Part shown: piece by piece, positions 1-7,167 of the stretch | How positions within the stretch are numbered: the first letter of the stretch is position 1 | Layout of the letters: every line of letters begins with the position of its first letter | NCBI GenBank assembly: GCA_002340405.1 | Contig: DDLZ01000089.1 | Location: 1-7,355 of the forward strand | DNA: 7,355 nucleotides | Origin: Bacteroidales bacterium UBA2559 | GTDB lineage: Bacteria; Bacteroidota; Bacteroidia; Bacteroidales; Bacteroidaceae | Reading direction: 5' to 3' | Made by a program: the position numbers and the translations under genes | Notes under the pieces: model-generated | The model's input: the letters and a program-made list of their open reading frames with translations, nothing else | Database searches by the model: none | What the model was told of the DNA's origin: nothing

Positions 1-495
1 CGTCCATTCTTTCTTCCCGACAATCTTGGGAGGATAGACTATGAGGCGGAGGTTGTGGTGAGGATAAGCCGGCTTGGAAAAAGCATAGCGGCAAAATTCG
101 CTGACCGTTATTGGGATGCGGTGACGCTCGGTATAGATTTCACGGCACGTGATATGCAAACCGATTTCCGCTCAAAAGGTCTTCCGTGGGAGCTTTGCAA
201 AGGATTTGACGGGTCGGCGGTGATAGGTGACTGGATTCCAAGGGAGGAAGCAGGCGATATAGAGAATTTACGTTTTAATTTGGATATTGATGGCAAGAAC
301 GTGCAGGAGGGGTGTACTGCTGACATGATTTTTCCGGCAGCCCGGATAATCGAATATGTGAGCAGTTTTTTTACACTCAAGACCGGCGATCTGATATTTA
401 CCGGTACTCCGGCGGGGGTGGGGCCGGTAAGCGTGGGACAGCATCTGCAAGGGTTTCTTGAAGGGAAGAATGTGTTAGATTTTCATGTAAGATAG
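1..495 (+). CDS. Fumarylacetoacetate hydrolase (FAH) family protein, 5'-truncated by the window edge
   Basis: The reading frame is open from base 1 and ends at TAG 493-495, giving 164 visible residues of a family usually near 200, so roughly 40 N-terminal residues lie outside the window. A GTG at 55 could be taken as a start, but the codons before it read as good FAH sequence, including the metal site. In visible-residue numbering, E15 and E17 (motif YEAEV) and D46 (GIDFTARDMQ) match the three acidic metal ligands of FAHD1/YcgM-type enzymes, with the same 29-residue spacing from the second Glu to the Asp. The C-terminal FTGTPAGVGPV is the family's glycine-rich signature. The family contains Mg2+-dependent cytoplasmic hydrolases, decarboxylases and isomerases acting on acylpyruvates or related keto acids. 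The substrate cannot be told from this sequence. It ends one base before porU and is probably co-transcribed with it. Confidence 0.9.
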   Translation, partial: RPFFLPDNLGRIDYEAEVVVRISRLGKSIAAKFADRYWDAVTLGIDFTARDMQTDFRSKGLPWELCKGFDGSAVIGDWIPREEAGDIENLRFNLDIDGKNVQEGCTADMIFPAARIIEYVSSFFTLKTGDLIFTGTPAGVGPVSVGQHLQGFLEGKNVLDFHVR

Positions 496-496
496 T

Positions 497-3400
497 TTGG
501 GTAAAAAGATATTGACATTACTCTTTGCCGTTCTGTGCGGCATATCAGGTTTGACTGCACAGAATGGAGCGCTGATGGAGACCGGCTGGACAGAGGCGCG
601 GAATGATTCCGTTGCTCCGTGGGTGGGTTTCAGCATCCCTCTTTACGGCGAATATACCGATACCGTCTATTCTGTCGATATAGAATTTCCCGAACTTCTC
701 CCACTTCCTGATGATGTTGCATCCCGGTGGAACCTTAAGATTGATTCGGTTCCCCGGTGGCCGCAGGTTGATCTCTTTATAGGTGTGTCACATGGCAAGG
801 CTGCTCTTGACGCCGGATTTCTGCCTGTAATAGAGCGTAACGGCCGGCTTATGGTAATCAACTCATTCAAACCGGTGTTAAGGCGAGAACCTGTCAGCAT
901 GGAAAGAAAGTCGGCAGGACGCAATTTGATGTCCGCATCGGACAGATTGGAGCGCTATTCTGACCGGTCTGTTCTGGCACAGGGCCGATGGGTCAAAATA
1001 CGGATTCAGGAATCCGGGATTTACAAGCTGACATACAGCTCATTACGGTCGATGGGCTTTACTGATCCATCGAAGGTCAGACTGTTCGGCTACGGGGGCG
1101 CCGTGCTCCCTGAAACGGATCTTCAGGATCTTGTTGATGATCTTCCGGAGCAGCCTTTGTGGAATGCCGACGGCTCTCTGCTCTTTTATGCCGCAGGGCC
1201 TGTAAGTTGGGAGATGAATTTTAAGGGCGAGTATGTCCACAAACGCAATACCTATTCGGAGTATGGGTACTATTTCCTTACCGACAATGTTGAGGGTGAA
1301 CCGGCGCTCTTCAATCAGGCTCCAACCGACTCGATTACGGGTACATTGATAGATGTTTACCCTGATTTTACGCTGTATGATCCCGACCGGTTCAGTTGGT
1401 ACCGTTCCGGACGCAGGTTTTTTGAGAATTACGACTATGCCTATGGTAACTCCAGGGTCTATCCTTTCCGGCTTGACGGTATTATTCCCGACAGCGTCCT
1501 GATGACTGTCGGCTTTTCGACTGATTGCGATGTCGGTTCCCGTCTGACGGTTTATGTAAACGGCTCCGAGGCCGGTGCCGTCAATCTGGGCATTAAGGGT
1601 TACAATGATGTGGCATATGTGGCTGACAGGTCATTAATGGTTAACAATCTGTTTGATGAAAAAACCGATGTCAAGCTGGTGCATGAGCGTGAAGGGAATC
1701 CCTCGGGACGTCTTGATTATATAAGGTTGAATTTCAAACGCAGGCTTGCCATGTATGGCAGCCATACGGTTTTCAGGACAGGAGCTGACAGGCAGGATGT
1801 CAGTTTCAAAATATCCGGTTCCTCACCCGGTGTGAGGATATGGAAAATATCCTCAGACGGCACGGTCAGCACGGTTCCCTCTGTCTATTCGGACGGTATA
1901 AGCGTGACGCAGGCATCGGACTATGAAGAGACTGATCTCCTGATAGCGGTCAATGTTAATGGCGACTTTCCCGAACCGGAAACCGTAGGGGTCATTGACA
2001 ATCAGGATCTGCACGCTTTGAAAGATATAGAGATGGTTATTCTGGTCCCGGCTTCGGGTAAACTGACAGTTCAGGCCGAACGGCTTGCCGAGGCACACAG
2101 AGTCATCGACAGTCTGACGGTTGCCGTTGTAAGGGCCGATATGATTTACAACGAATTCTCATCGGGAACGCCCGATGCTACCGCTATACGCCGGTTTATG
2201 AAGATGCTCTACGACCGCGCCGGCAATGGGGGTACTCCTCCCCGGTATCTGCTTCTCATGGGCGACGGAGCATGGGATAACCGTATGCTGGTATCGGACT
2301 GGCAGGGAAAAAACCCTGATGACTATCTGTTATGTTATGAGTCATACAACTCTACAAGCCATCTGGCGTCTTATGTAATGGAGGACTATTATGGACTTCT
2401 TGATGACTCGGAAGGTCACTCCCTGCTTAGGGAAAAGGTCGATCTGGGTATCGGACGTCTGCCCGTTCAAACGGCAATCCAGGCCGAAAAGGCAGTTGAC
2501 CGTATTATAGACTATATGAGCGGCAAGAACGGCGGGGCATGGCGCAACAGGATAATTTTTCTGGGTGATGACGGAGATAACAACACGCACATGCGTGATG
2601 CCGATGAGTCTGCTGACATATATCGAGACCTCTACCCTCAACTGGATCAGGTAAAGATATACTGGGATGCATATAAAATGGAGATCAACCCCTCATACAG
2701 CGGATATCCGTCTGTACGCAGGCAGATTCTTGAGGAGCTGGACAGAGGCGCTCTCGTGGTCAATTATATCGGTCACGGCAGTGGTGACGTCTTGTCGCAT
2801 GAGTTGGTTTTAAACAAGAAGGATGCAGTTACTCTGACATCACCCAGACTGCCTTTTTGGATTACTGCATCATGTGACATTGCCCCTTTCGATGCTCCGC
2901 TCGAAAGTTTCGGAATGAATCTGATAAAGAATGAGAAGGGCGGTGCTATAGGAGTGCTTTCCACTACGCGCACGGTCTTGGCATCACATAACAGGCTTAT
3001 GACCAGCAGCTTCTCAAAGTATATACTGTCGTATGGCGACGACGGTGTCCAAAATTCCGTCGGGGATGCTCTGAGACTTACCAAAAACGAACTGGTAACT
3101 CCTTCGGGCGAATACACGGATTATTCGGTAAACAAGATCCACTATGTGCTGCTTGGCGATCCGGCGCTTAAGCTGGGAATGGCAAGAATGACGGCGGTGT
3201 TGGACTCTTTCTCGCACAAGCCTGCATCGGCCGATAGTCTGATGGCCATGGCCGGTTCGGTGATAGAGGTACAGGGCCATATTGAGGCTGACGGTGTTAT
3301 CGATAACAACTTTAGCGGTAAGCTTTTTGCATCGGTATATGACAGCGAACGCGAAGTGATATGTCTCAATAACGCTAAAGCAGCAACTACCCCTTTTCGT

Positions 3401-4276
3401 TTTATGTATCGCGACAGGATTCTCTATTCGGGAACCGATTCGGTCAGGAACGGACGCTTTACATTCTCCTTCCCTGTGCCGCTTGACATAAACTATTCGG
3501 GCGAGCCGGGCAGGATCAGCCTATATGCATCGGAAGAAGAGGGGAGCCGGGCGGCATCGGGTTTCTTTGAGAATTTCCTGGTGGGAGGTACGAATTCATT
3601 GATGAAAACAGATACGGTTGGCCCTAAAGTAAGCCTCTATCTGAATACGCCGTCGTTCAGGTTCGGCGGAGCGGTAAACAGCACTCCGGTTCTGGTTGCC
3701 GATATTTCCGATGAGAGCGGCATTAACACCTCGGGTAACGGCCTTGGGCATGATATGCTGCTTATGATAGACAATGACCCCGGCTATACATGGGTGTTGA
3801 ACGGATACTTTACCTCCAAAGCCGGAGACTATACGGGAGGCAGGGTGGTGTTCAATTTACCGCCTCTGCCCGAGGGTAAGCACAGGCTTATGCTGCGTGT
3901 GTGGGACGTGATGAACAATTCGACGGTCGCTTATCTTGATTTTAAGGTCGTTGAAGGGCTCAAACCTAAGTTTGAACTCCATACTACACCCAATCCGGCA
4001 AAGCAGGCTACCACGTTCGTGGTAACTCACGACCGTCCGGGACAGGATGCTCTTGTTACCGTTCAGGTATATGATTCAGGCGGTGTTTTGCAGTGGACCG
4101 GTACGACGGTTGATACGACCGATTCGGGTGTCAGCATGATTCCATGGAATCTCGTTGGAAGTTCAGGCCGGCGTATGCAGCCCGGGCTTTACATAATCAG
4201 AGCCACCGTGGAGACACCCGGACAGAGTGAGGAGGGGAAGGCCTTAACGGAAAAATTGGTAATATTGGGCCGATAA
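497..4276 (+). CDS. porU: PorU, type IX secretion system C-terminal signal peptidase/sortase (C25 gingipain-like)
   Basis: The 1259-residue product is slightly longer than P. gingivalis PorU (about 1158). In this family PorU acts on the cell surface, cutting the CTD from T9SS cargo and joining the new C-terminus to anionic lipopolysaccharide. Residues 1-21 form a signal peptide (KK, hydrophobic core, likely cut LTA|QNG). A PorU N-terminal region follows, with the typical block GRWVKIRIQESGIYKLTY near 163-180. The C25 peptidase domain spans about 509-894. It includes GDGAWDN (589-595), LGDDGDN (689-695), catalytic His760 in NYIGHGSG and catalytic Cys793 in TASCD. The 33-residue His-Cys spacing equals that of gingipains (RgpB H211/C244). 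Residues about 1158-1259, opening with TTPNPAKQ, form an Ig-like C-terminal domain; in known PorU it is retained. The start must be TTG 497, because the frame has a TAA at 488-490 and the first in-frame ATG (residue 27) would remove the signal peptide. Confidence 0.93.
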   Translation: MGKKILTLLFAVLCGISGLTAQNGALMETGWTEARNDSVAPWVGFSIPLYGEYTDTVYSVDIEFPELLPLPDDVASRWNLKIDSVPRWPQVDLFIGVSHGKAALDAGFLPVIERNGRLMVINSFKPVLRREPVSMERKSAGRNLMSASDRLERYSDRSVLAQGRWVKIRIQESGIYKLTYSSLRSMGFTDPSKVRLFGYGGAVLPETDLQDLVDDLPEQPLWNADGSLLFYAAGPVSWEMNFKGEYVHKRNTYSEYGYYFLTDNVEGEPALFNQAPTDSITGTLIDVYPDFTLYDPDRFSWYRSGRRFFENYDYAYGNSRVYPFRLDGIIPDSVLMTVGFSTDCDVGSRLTVYVNGSEAGAVNLGIKGYNDVAYVADRSLMVNNLFDEKTDVKLVHEREGNPSGRLDYIRLNFKRRLAMYGSHTVFRTGADRQDVSFKISGSSPGVRIWKISSDGTVSTVPSVYSDGISVTQASDYEETDLLIAVNVNGDFPEPETVGVIDNQDLHALKDIEMVILVPASGKLTVQAERLAEAHRVIDSLTVAVVRADMIYNEFSSGTPDATAIRRFMKMLYDRAGNGGTPPRYLLLMGDGAWDNRMLVSDWQGKNPDDYLLCYESYNSTSHLASYVMEDYYGLLDDSEGHSLLREKVDLGIGRLPVQTAIQAEKAVDRIIDYMSGKNGGAWRNRIIFLGDDGDNNTHMRDADESADIYRDLYPQLDQVKIYWDAYKMEINPSYSGYPSVRRQILEELDRGALVVNYIGHGSGDVLSHELVLNKKDAVTLTSPRLPFWITASCDIAPFDAPLESFGMNLIKNEKGGAIGVLSTTRTVLASHNRLMTSSFSKYILSYGDDGVQNSVGDALRLTKNELVTPSGEYTDYSVNKIHYVLLGDPALKLGMARMTAVLDSFSHKPASADSLMAMAGSVIEVQGHIEADGVIDNNFSGKLFASVYDSEREVICLNNAKAATTPFRFMYRDRILYSGTDSVRNGRFTFSFPVPLDINYSGEPGRISLYASEEEGSRAASGFFENFLVGGTNSLMKTDTVGPKVSLYLNTPSFRFGGAVNSTPVLVADISDESGINTSGNGLGHDMLLMIDNDPGYTWVLNGYFTSKAGDYTGGRVVFNLPPLPEGKHRLMLRVWDVMNNSTVAYLDFKVVEGLKPKFELHTTPNPAKQATTFVVTHDRPGQDALVTVQVYDSGGVLQWTGTTVDTTDSGVSMIPWNLVGSSGRRMQPGLYIIRATVETPGQSEEGKALTEKLVILGR

Positions 4277-4289
4277 TACAATAAATGGA

Positions 4290-4297
4290 TATTTTTA
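4290..4297 (+). promoter_or_regulatory. Weak candidate Bacteroidota -7 element before porV
   Basis: TATTTTTA in the AT-rich 34-base porU-porV gap matches 7 of 8 positions of the Bacteroides -7 consensus TAnnTTTG. The nearest upstream TTG (4265-4267, inside the end of porU) is about 22 bases away, slightly wide for a -33 element. It would place a start site only about 6-8 bases before the porV ATG, so it may be chance in AT-rich DNA. If real, it would let porV be expressed above porU. I see no hairpin in the gap. Confidence 0.15.
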
Positions 4298-4310
4298 AGT
4301 TAATGTATAT

Positions 4311-5540
4311 ATGATGAAAAGAGATATAAGAAAAGTCTGTCTTGCCATACTGCTGATGTTGCCGGCATATGTGGCGCCGGCGCAGAAGGAGCGGTTTAAT
4401 CCCATCTATACCGGAGTGACATCACTCTCTATTGCTCCCGATGCCCGGGCCGGAGCTATGGGTGATGTGGGATGTGCCACCGATCCCTACTATGACAATA
4501 ACTGTCAGTATTGGAACCCTTCCAAATATCCGTTTACAAAGAGTCAGGCAGGTCTTTCGCTCTGCTATACCCCTTGGCTCAGACAGTTGGTCTCGGATAT
4601 CGACCTGGCCAATCTGGTGGGTTATTATAAGCTGGACGACTATTCGGCTTTGAGCAGTTCTATCACCTATTTTTCGCTGGGCGAGGTTATAGTGCTCTTT
4701 GGCGGCGGTATTTCACAAGGTCCGCAGGCTGTGATCAGACCTTATGAGATGGCTGTCGATTTCGACTATTCACGCAAGCTGTCGGAAGTTTTTTCGGCGG
4801 CCGTAGGATTGCGGTTCATCTATTCCGATTTGCAGTACAATTATGATGACGAACTGACACCCGGAAAAGCCTTCTCGGCCGATATTTCAATGTTCTACAA
4901 CAACTACGTCGGACTGGGTCGCAGGGACTGTCTGTTTGGGTGGGGACTCAATGCGTCCAACATCGGCAGCAAGATCTCCTACGATGGAGGGCAGACCAAC
5001 GAGTTCATCCCAACAAATCTGAGAATGGGAGTGTCGCTTTCGGTTCCCATTGACGAATACAACTCTATATCGTTTAATGCCGATGCCAATAAATTGATGG
5101 TACCCACCAAGCCTACCTATAGCCAGTTCATGAGTGAAGAACACCCCGAAGAGGATCCGGGCGATCTCAGTTTCACCTCCGACTACGCTACCTGGCTGGC
5201 GGCTACCGGATATAACGATCTTTCACCCATTGCCGGTATTTTCAAATCATTTAGCGACGCTCCGGGAGGTTTGGAAGAGGAGTTGCGCGAGATTTATTGG
5301 GGTATAGGCGTGGAATACAACTATAACGACCAGTTCCTGCTGCGCGGCGGTTATCATTACGAGAACGAATACAAAGGCAACAGAAAGTATTTCACTCTGG
5401 GTGCGGGTTTCCGTATGAATGTCTTTTCACTGGATGCGGCCTATCTTATTTCGACGGCTCAGAGCAATCCGCTGGATCAGACTCTTCGATTTACCCTGTC
5501 GTTTGACATGGATGGTTTAAAGGCTATATTGGGACGGTAA
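4311..5540 (+). CDS. porV: PorV (LptO), T9SS outer-membrane shuttle/attachment-complex protein
   Basis: The 409-residue product is close to P. gingivalis PorV (about 391). In this family PorV is an outer-membrane beta-barrel of the FadL type. It collects CTD-bearing cargo as it leaves the SprA translocon and carries it to PorU, and it also anchors PorU. Residues 1-24 form a signal peptide (MMKRDIRK, then a hydrophobic stretch, likely cut APA|QKE). The mature start carries the diagnostic block FNPIYTGVTSLSIAPDARAG (29-48), then MGDVGCAT and a QYWNPSK motif. The loop GIFKSFSDAPGGLEEELREI (309-328) is the most recognisable PorV signature. The last residues (TLRFTLSFDMDGLKAI) look like a closing beta-strand. 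Two ATGs stand in tandem (4311, 4314) and either could start translation. It follows porU by 34 bases and precedes ispF by 3. The order beside porU argues against other barrel relatives such as PorQ or PorP. Confidence 0.93.
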   Translation: MMKRDIRKVCLAILLMLPAYVAPAQKERFNPIYTGVTSLSIAPDARAGAMGDVGCATDPYYDNNCQYWNPSKYPFTKSQAGLSLCYTPWLRQLVSDIDLANLVGYYKLDDYSALSSSITYFSLGEVIVLFGGGISQGPQAVIRPYEMAVDFDYSRKLSEVFSAAVGLRFIYSDLQYNYDDELTPGKAFSADISMFYNNYVGLGRRDCLFGWGLNASNIGSKISYDGGQTNEFIPTNLRMGVSLSVPIDEYNSISFNADANKLMVPTKPTYSQFMSEEHPEEDPGDLSFTSDYATWLAATGYNDLSPIAGIFKSFSDAPGGLEEELREIYWGIGVEYNYNDQFLLRGGYHYENEYKGNRKYFTLGAGFRMNVFSLDAAYLISTAQSNPLDQTLRFTLSFDMDGLKAILGR

Positions 5541-5543
5541 GAG

Positions 5544-6029
5544 ATGATACGGATAGGATACGGATACGATGTTCATAAGCTTGTCGAAGGCCGTGATCTG
5601 ATAATAGGCGGTATAAAGATTGATTTCGACAAGGGTCTTCTGGGCCATTCGGATGCCGATGTGTTGCTGCATGCGGTCTGTGATGCCCTGCTTGGAGCAG
5701 CCGCCCTGCGGGACATAGGATACCATTTTCCCGATACGGATAACCGTTACAAGGATATTGACAGCAAGGTCTTGCTCAAAAAGACCGTGGAGATCCTAAA
5801 GGAGCACGGGTATTCGGTGGGTAATATTGATGCCACCGTCTGTGCCGAAAGGCCAAAAATAAATCCCTATATTCCTGAGATGTGCAGGGTAATGGCGTCC
5901 CTGATTGGTATTGGTGAGAATTGCATATCGGTCAAGGCCACAACTACCGAGGGTTTGGGATTCACCGGACGCATGGAGGGCATTTCGGCCCATGCCGTAG
6001 TCCTGATAAAAACCGACACAGACAATTAG
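5544..6029 (+). CDS. ispF: 2-C-methyl-D-erythritol 2,4-cyclodiphosphate synthase IspF
   Basis: This cytoplasmic enzyme of the non-mevalonate (MEP) isoprenoid pathway turns CDP-methylerythritol 2-phosphate into methylerythritol cyclodiphosphate, releasing CMP. The 161 residues match the usual 155-165. The N-terminus [11 protein letters not shown] holds zinc ligands D9 and H11. GHSDAD (34-39) and H43 complete the active site, equivalent to D8, H10 and H42 of the E. coli enzyme. [11 protein letters not shown] (56-66), AERPKI (101-106) and [13 protein letters not shown] (131-143) are the remaining family signatures, so it appears complete and active. The family works as a trimer. ATG 5544 begins exactly at the conserved N-terminus, 3 bases after the porV stop, which suggests translational coupling at the end of the T9SS operon. 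Its TAG stop overlaps the stop of the opposing nadD. Confidence 0.97.
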   Translation: MIRIGYGYDVHKLVEGRDLIIGGIKIDFDKGLLGHSDADVLLHAVCDALLGAAALRDIGYHFPDTDNRYKDIDSKVLLKKTVEILKEHGYSVGNIDATVCAERPKINPYIPEMCRVMASLIGIGENCISVKATTTEGLGFTGRMEGISAHAVVLIKTDTDN

Positions 6030-6604
6030 CGGAACAGTTTCAATTCATTGACGGTCTTTGCAACCGATGCAGGGACCAGATCCTCTATGGGCTTGCCCTG
6101 TTGGACCAGTTCTACTATCTGCGCCGAGCTTATGTCAATCAGCGGAGAGTCCAGCAGCGTGACTCCCGGTGGCAGATTTTCCACTTTCGAACCTGTGCGG
6201 GGATAGATAATGACAGGGTAGTTATCAAGGATATACCGGCTCTCATGCCACCGGTCGAATCTCTCCCAGTTATCGGCACCGATGATCAGTATGAATTCGC
6301 GGTCGGGATAATCGGATGAAATATGACGCAGCGTGTCGGCAGTGTATGAGGGAACAGGCAGGTTGAATTCATAGTCCGATGCCGTGACTTTTTCCAGGCC
6401 GCATACGGCTTTGCTTACCATATCGAGTCTCAGTTGATTCGGAAGCAGGTTCCGCTTCATTTTCCAGGGGTTGCATGGGGTAATGAGCAGCCACAGCTCA
6501 TCGGCCGCTCCGCTTTCAATCACGGTTTTGACAATGGCCAGATGTCCGTTGTGGAAAGGGTTGAAAGTACCTCCGAACAGAGCAGTTCTAATTCTTTCAG
6601 ACAT
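6026..6604 (-). CDS. nadD: Nicotinate-nucleotide adenylyltransferase NadD
   Basis: NadD joins ATP and nicotinate mononucleotide to make deamido-NAD in cytoplasmic NAD synthesis. The 192-residue protein begins with the nucleotidyltransferase signature [11 protein letters not shown] (11-21), where H18 and H21 form the HxGH catalytic motif. It continues with family blocks [10 protein letters not shown] (39-48), the aromatic-rich [12 protein letters not shown] and IIYPRTG. The C-terminal block [10 protein letters not shown] (158-167) corresponds to the usual ISSTxIR motif, but T is Ala161 and the normally conserved Arg is Val164. The rest of the fold looks intact, so I take it as functional. The ATG at 6604 lies inside the end of gmk, with an 8-base overlap, which points to translational coupling. 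The TAA stop overlaps the ispF stop from the other strand. PPAT (CoaD) is a fold relative, but length and motifs favour NadD. Confidence 0.94.
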   Translation of the reverse strand: MSERIRTALFGGTFNPFHNGHLAIVKTVIESGAADELWLLITPCNPWKMKRNLLPNQLRLDMVSKAVCGLEKVTASDYEFNLPVPSYTADTLRHISSDYPDREFILIIGADNWERFDRWHESRYILDNYPVIIYPRTGSKVENLPPGVTLLDSPLIDISSAQIVELVQQGKPIEDLVPASVAKTVNELKLFR

Positions 6605-7166
6605 TGAGGAATTTCTTTACGCAGGTCAGTGTCTCCTGCACGGCCTCTTCAAGGTCATCGTTAATGATGATAATATCATAACGTGATGCAAAAGAGAGCT
6701 CATATGCAGCCTTGTCCACTCTTTTTGATATAATTTCGGGGCTGTCGGTACCCCGTTTTACAAGCCTTCTCTCCAGTTCTTCCAACGATTTGGTCTGTAT
6801 GAATATGGAGAGGGCGCGTTCTCCGTAATGGTTCTTAATGTTGCATCCGCCTTTGACATCGACATCGAACACCACATTAAGGCCTTCGTCAAGTCTCTGC
6901 TCTACCGGCTTCTTCAAGGTGCCGTAAAAGCACTCGGGATAGACCTCCTCATATTCCAGAAACTCATCAGCCGCAATGCGCCTGCGAAACTCTTCGGCAC
7001 TCAGGAAGTAGTATTCGACACCGTCTCTTTCACTCCCGCGCGGAGCGCGGCTCGTGGCCGATACTGAAAAAACCAGCTTCAGTTCAGGATGTTGCAGCAG
7101 CCTGTTCACAATGGTTGACTTGCCTGACCCCGAGGGTGCCGAGAATATAATGCATCTGCCTCTCAT
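6597..7166 (-). CDS. gmk: Guanylate kinase Gmk
   Basis: Guanylate kinase phosphorylates GMP to GDP with ATP, feeding GTP and dGTP pools and recycling GMP. The 189 residues match the bacterial norm near 190-205. The P-loop APSGSGKS is at 10-17. The GMP-binding region contains SVSATSRAPRGSERDG (34-49) followed by VEYYF, with S36, R40, R43 and Y52 at expected positions. EEVYPECFYGT matches the family's substrate-lid block usually ending YYGT, and VFDVDVKGG is the second acidic strand. RRLVKRGTDSPEII is the arginine-rich lid, with a C-terminal helix after it. ATG 7166 sits one base after the yicC stop, and the TGA at 6599-6597 lies inside nadD. There is no independent promoter space on either side, so expression probably depends on a promoter upstream of yicC, outside the window. 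Confidence 0.97.
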   Translation of the reverse strand: MRGRCIIFSAPSGSGKSTIVNRLLQHPELKLVFSVSATSRAPRGSERDGVEYYFLSAEEFRRRIAADEFLEYEEVYPECFYGTLKKPVEQRLDEGLNVVFDVDVKGGCNIKNHYGERALSIFIQTKSLEELERRLVKRGTDSPEIISKRVDKAAYELSFASRYDIIIINDDLEEAVQETLTCVKKFLNV

Positions 7167-7167
7167 A

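Noticed and set aside
55..60. GTG 55 or GTG 58 as the start of the FAH gene
   Set aside because: The frame is open to base 1, and upstream codons encode the conserved metal ligands, so these are internal Val codons.
108..380. Minus-strand open frames opposite the FAH gene, porU and porV
   Set aside because: They are shadows of strongly coding plus-strand genes, with no recognisable motifs and no own regulatory space.
493..500. TAGTTTGG resembling the Bacteroidota -7 element TAnnTTTG
   Set aside because: It overlaps the porU start codon, so transcription would begin inside the gene, and there is no clear -33 partner.
535..540. Possible lipoprotein signal in PorU (Cys14 after AVL)
   Set aside because: The residue before Cys14 is Leu rather than Gly, Ala or Ser, and a better signal peptidase I site (LTA|QNG) follows at residue 21.
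5921..6319. 132-residue plus-strand open frame running from the end of ispF across nadD
   Set aside because: It is antisense to well-supported nadD and overlaps ispF out of frame. Its translation is rich in His, Arg and Cys and resembles no family I know.
7036..7050. GC-rich inverted repeat CCGCG-N5-CGCGG
   Set aside because: It lies inside gmk where it encodes the conserved GMP-binding stretch RAPRG, has no T-run, and is well explained by codon choice.
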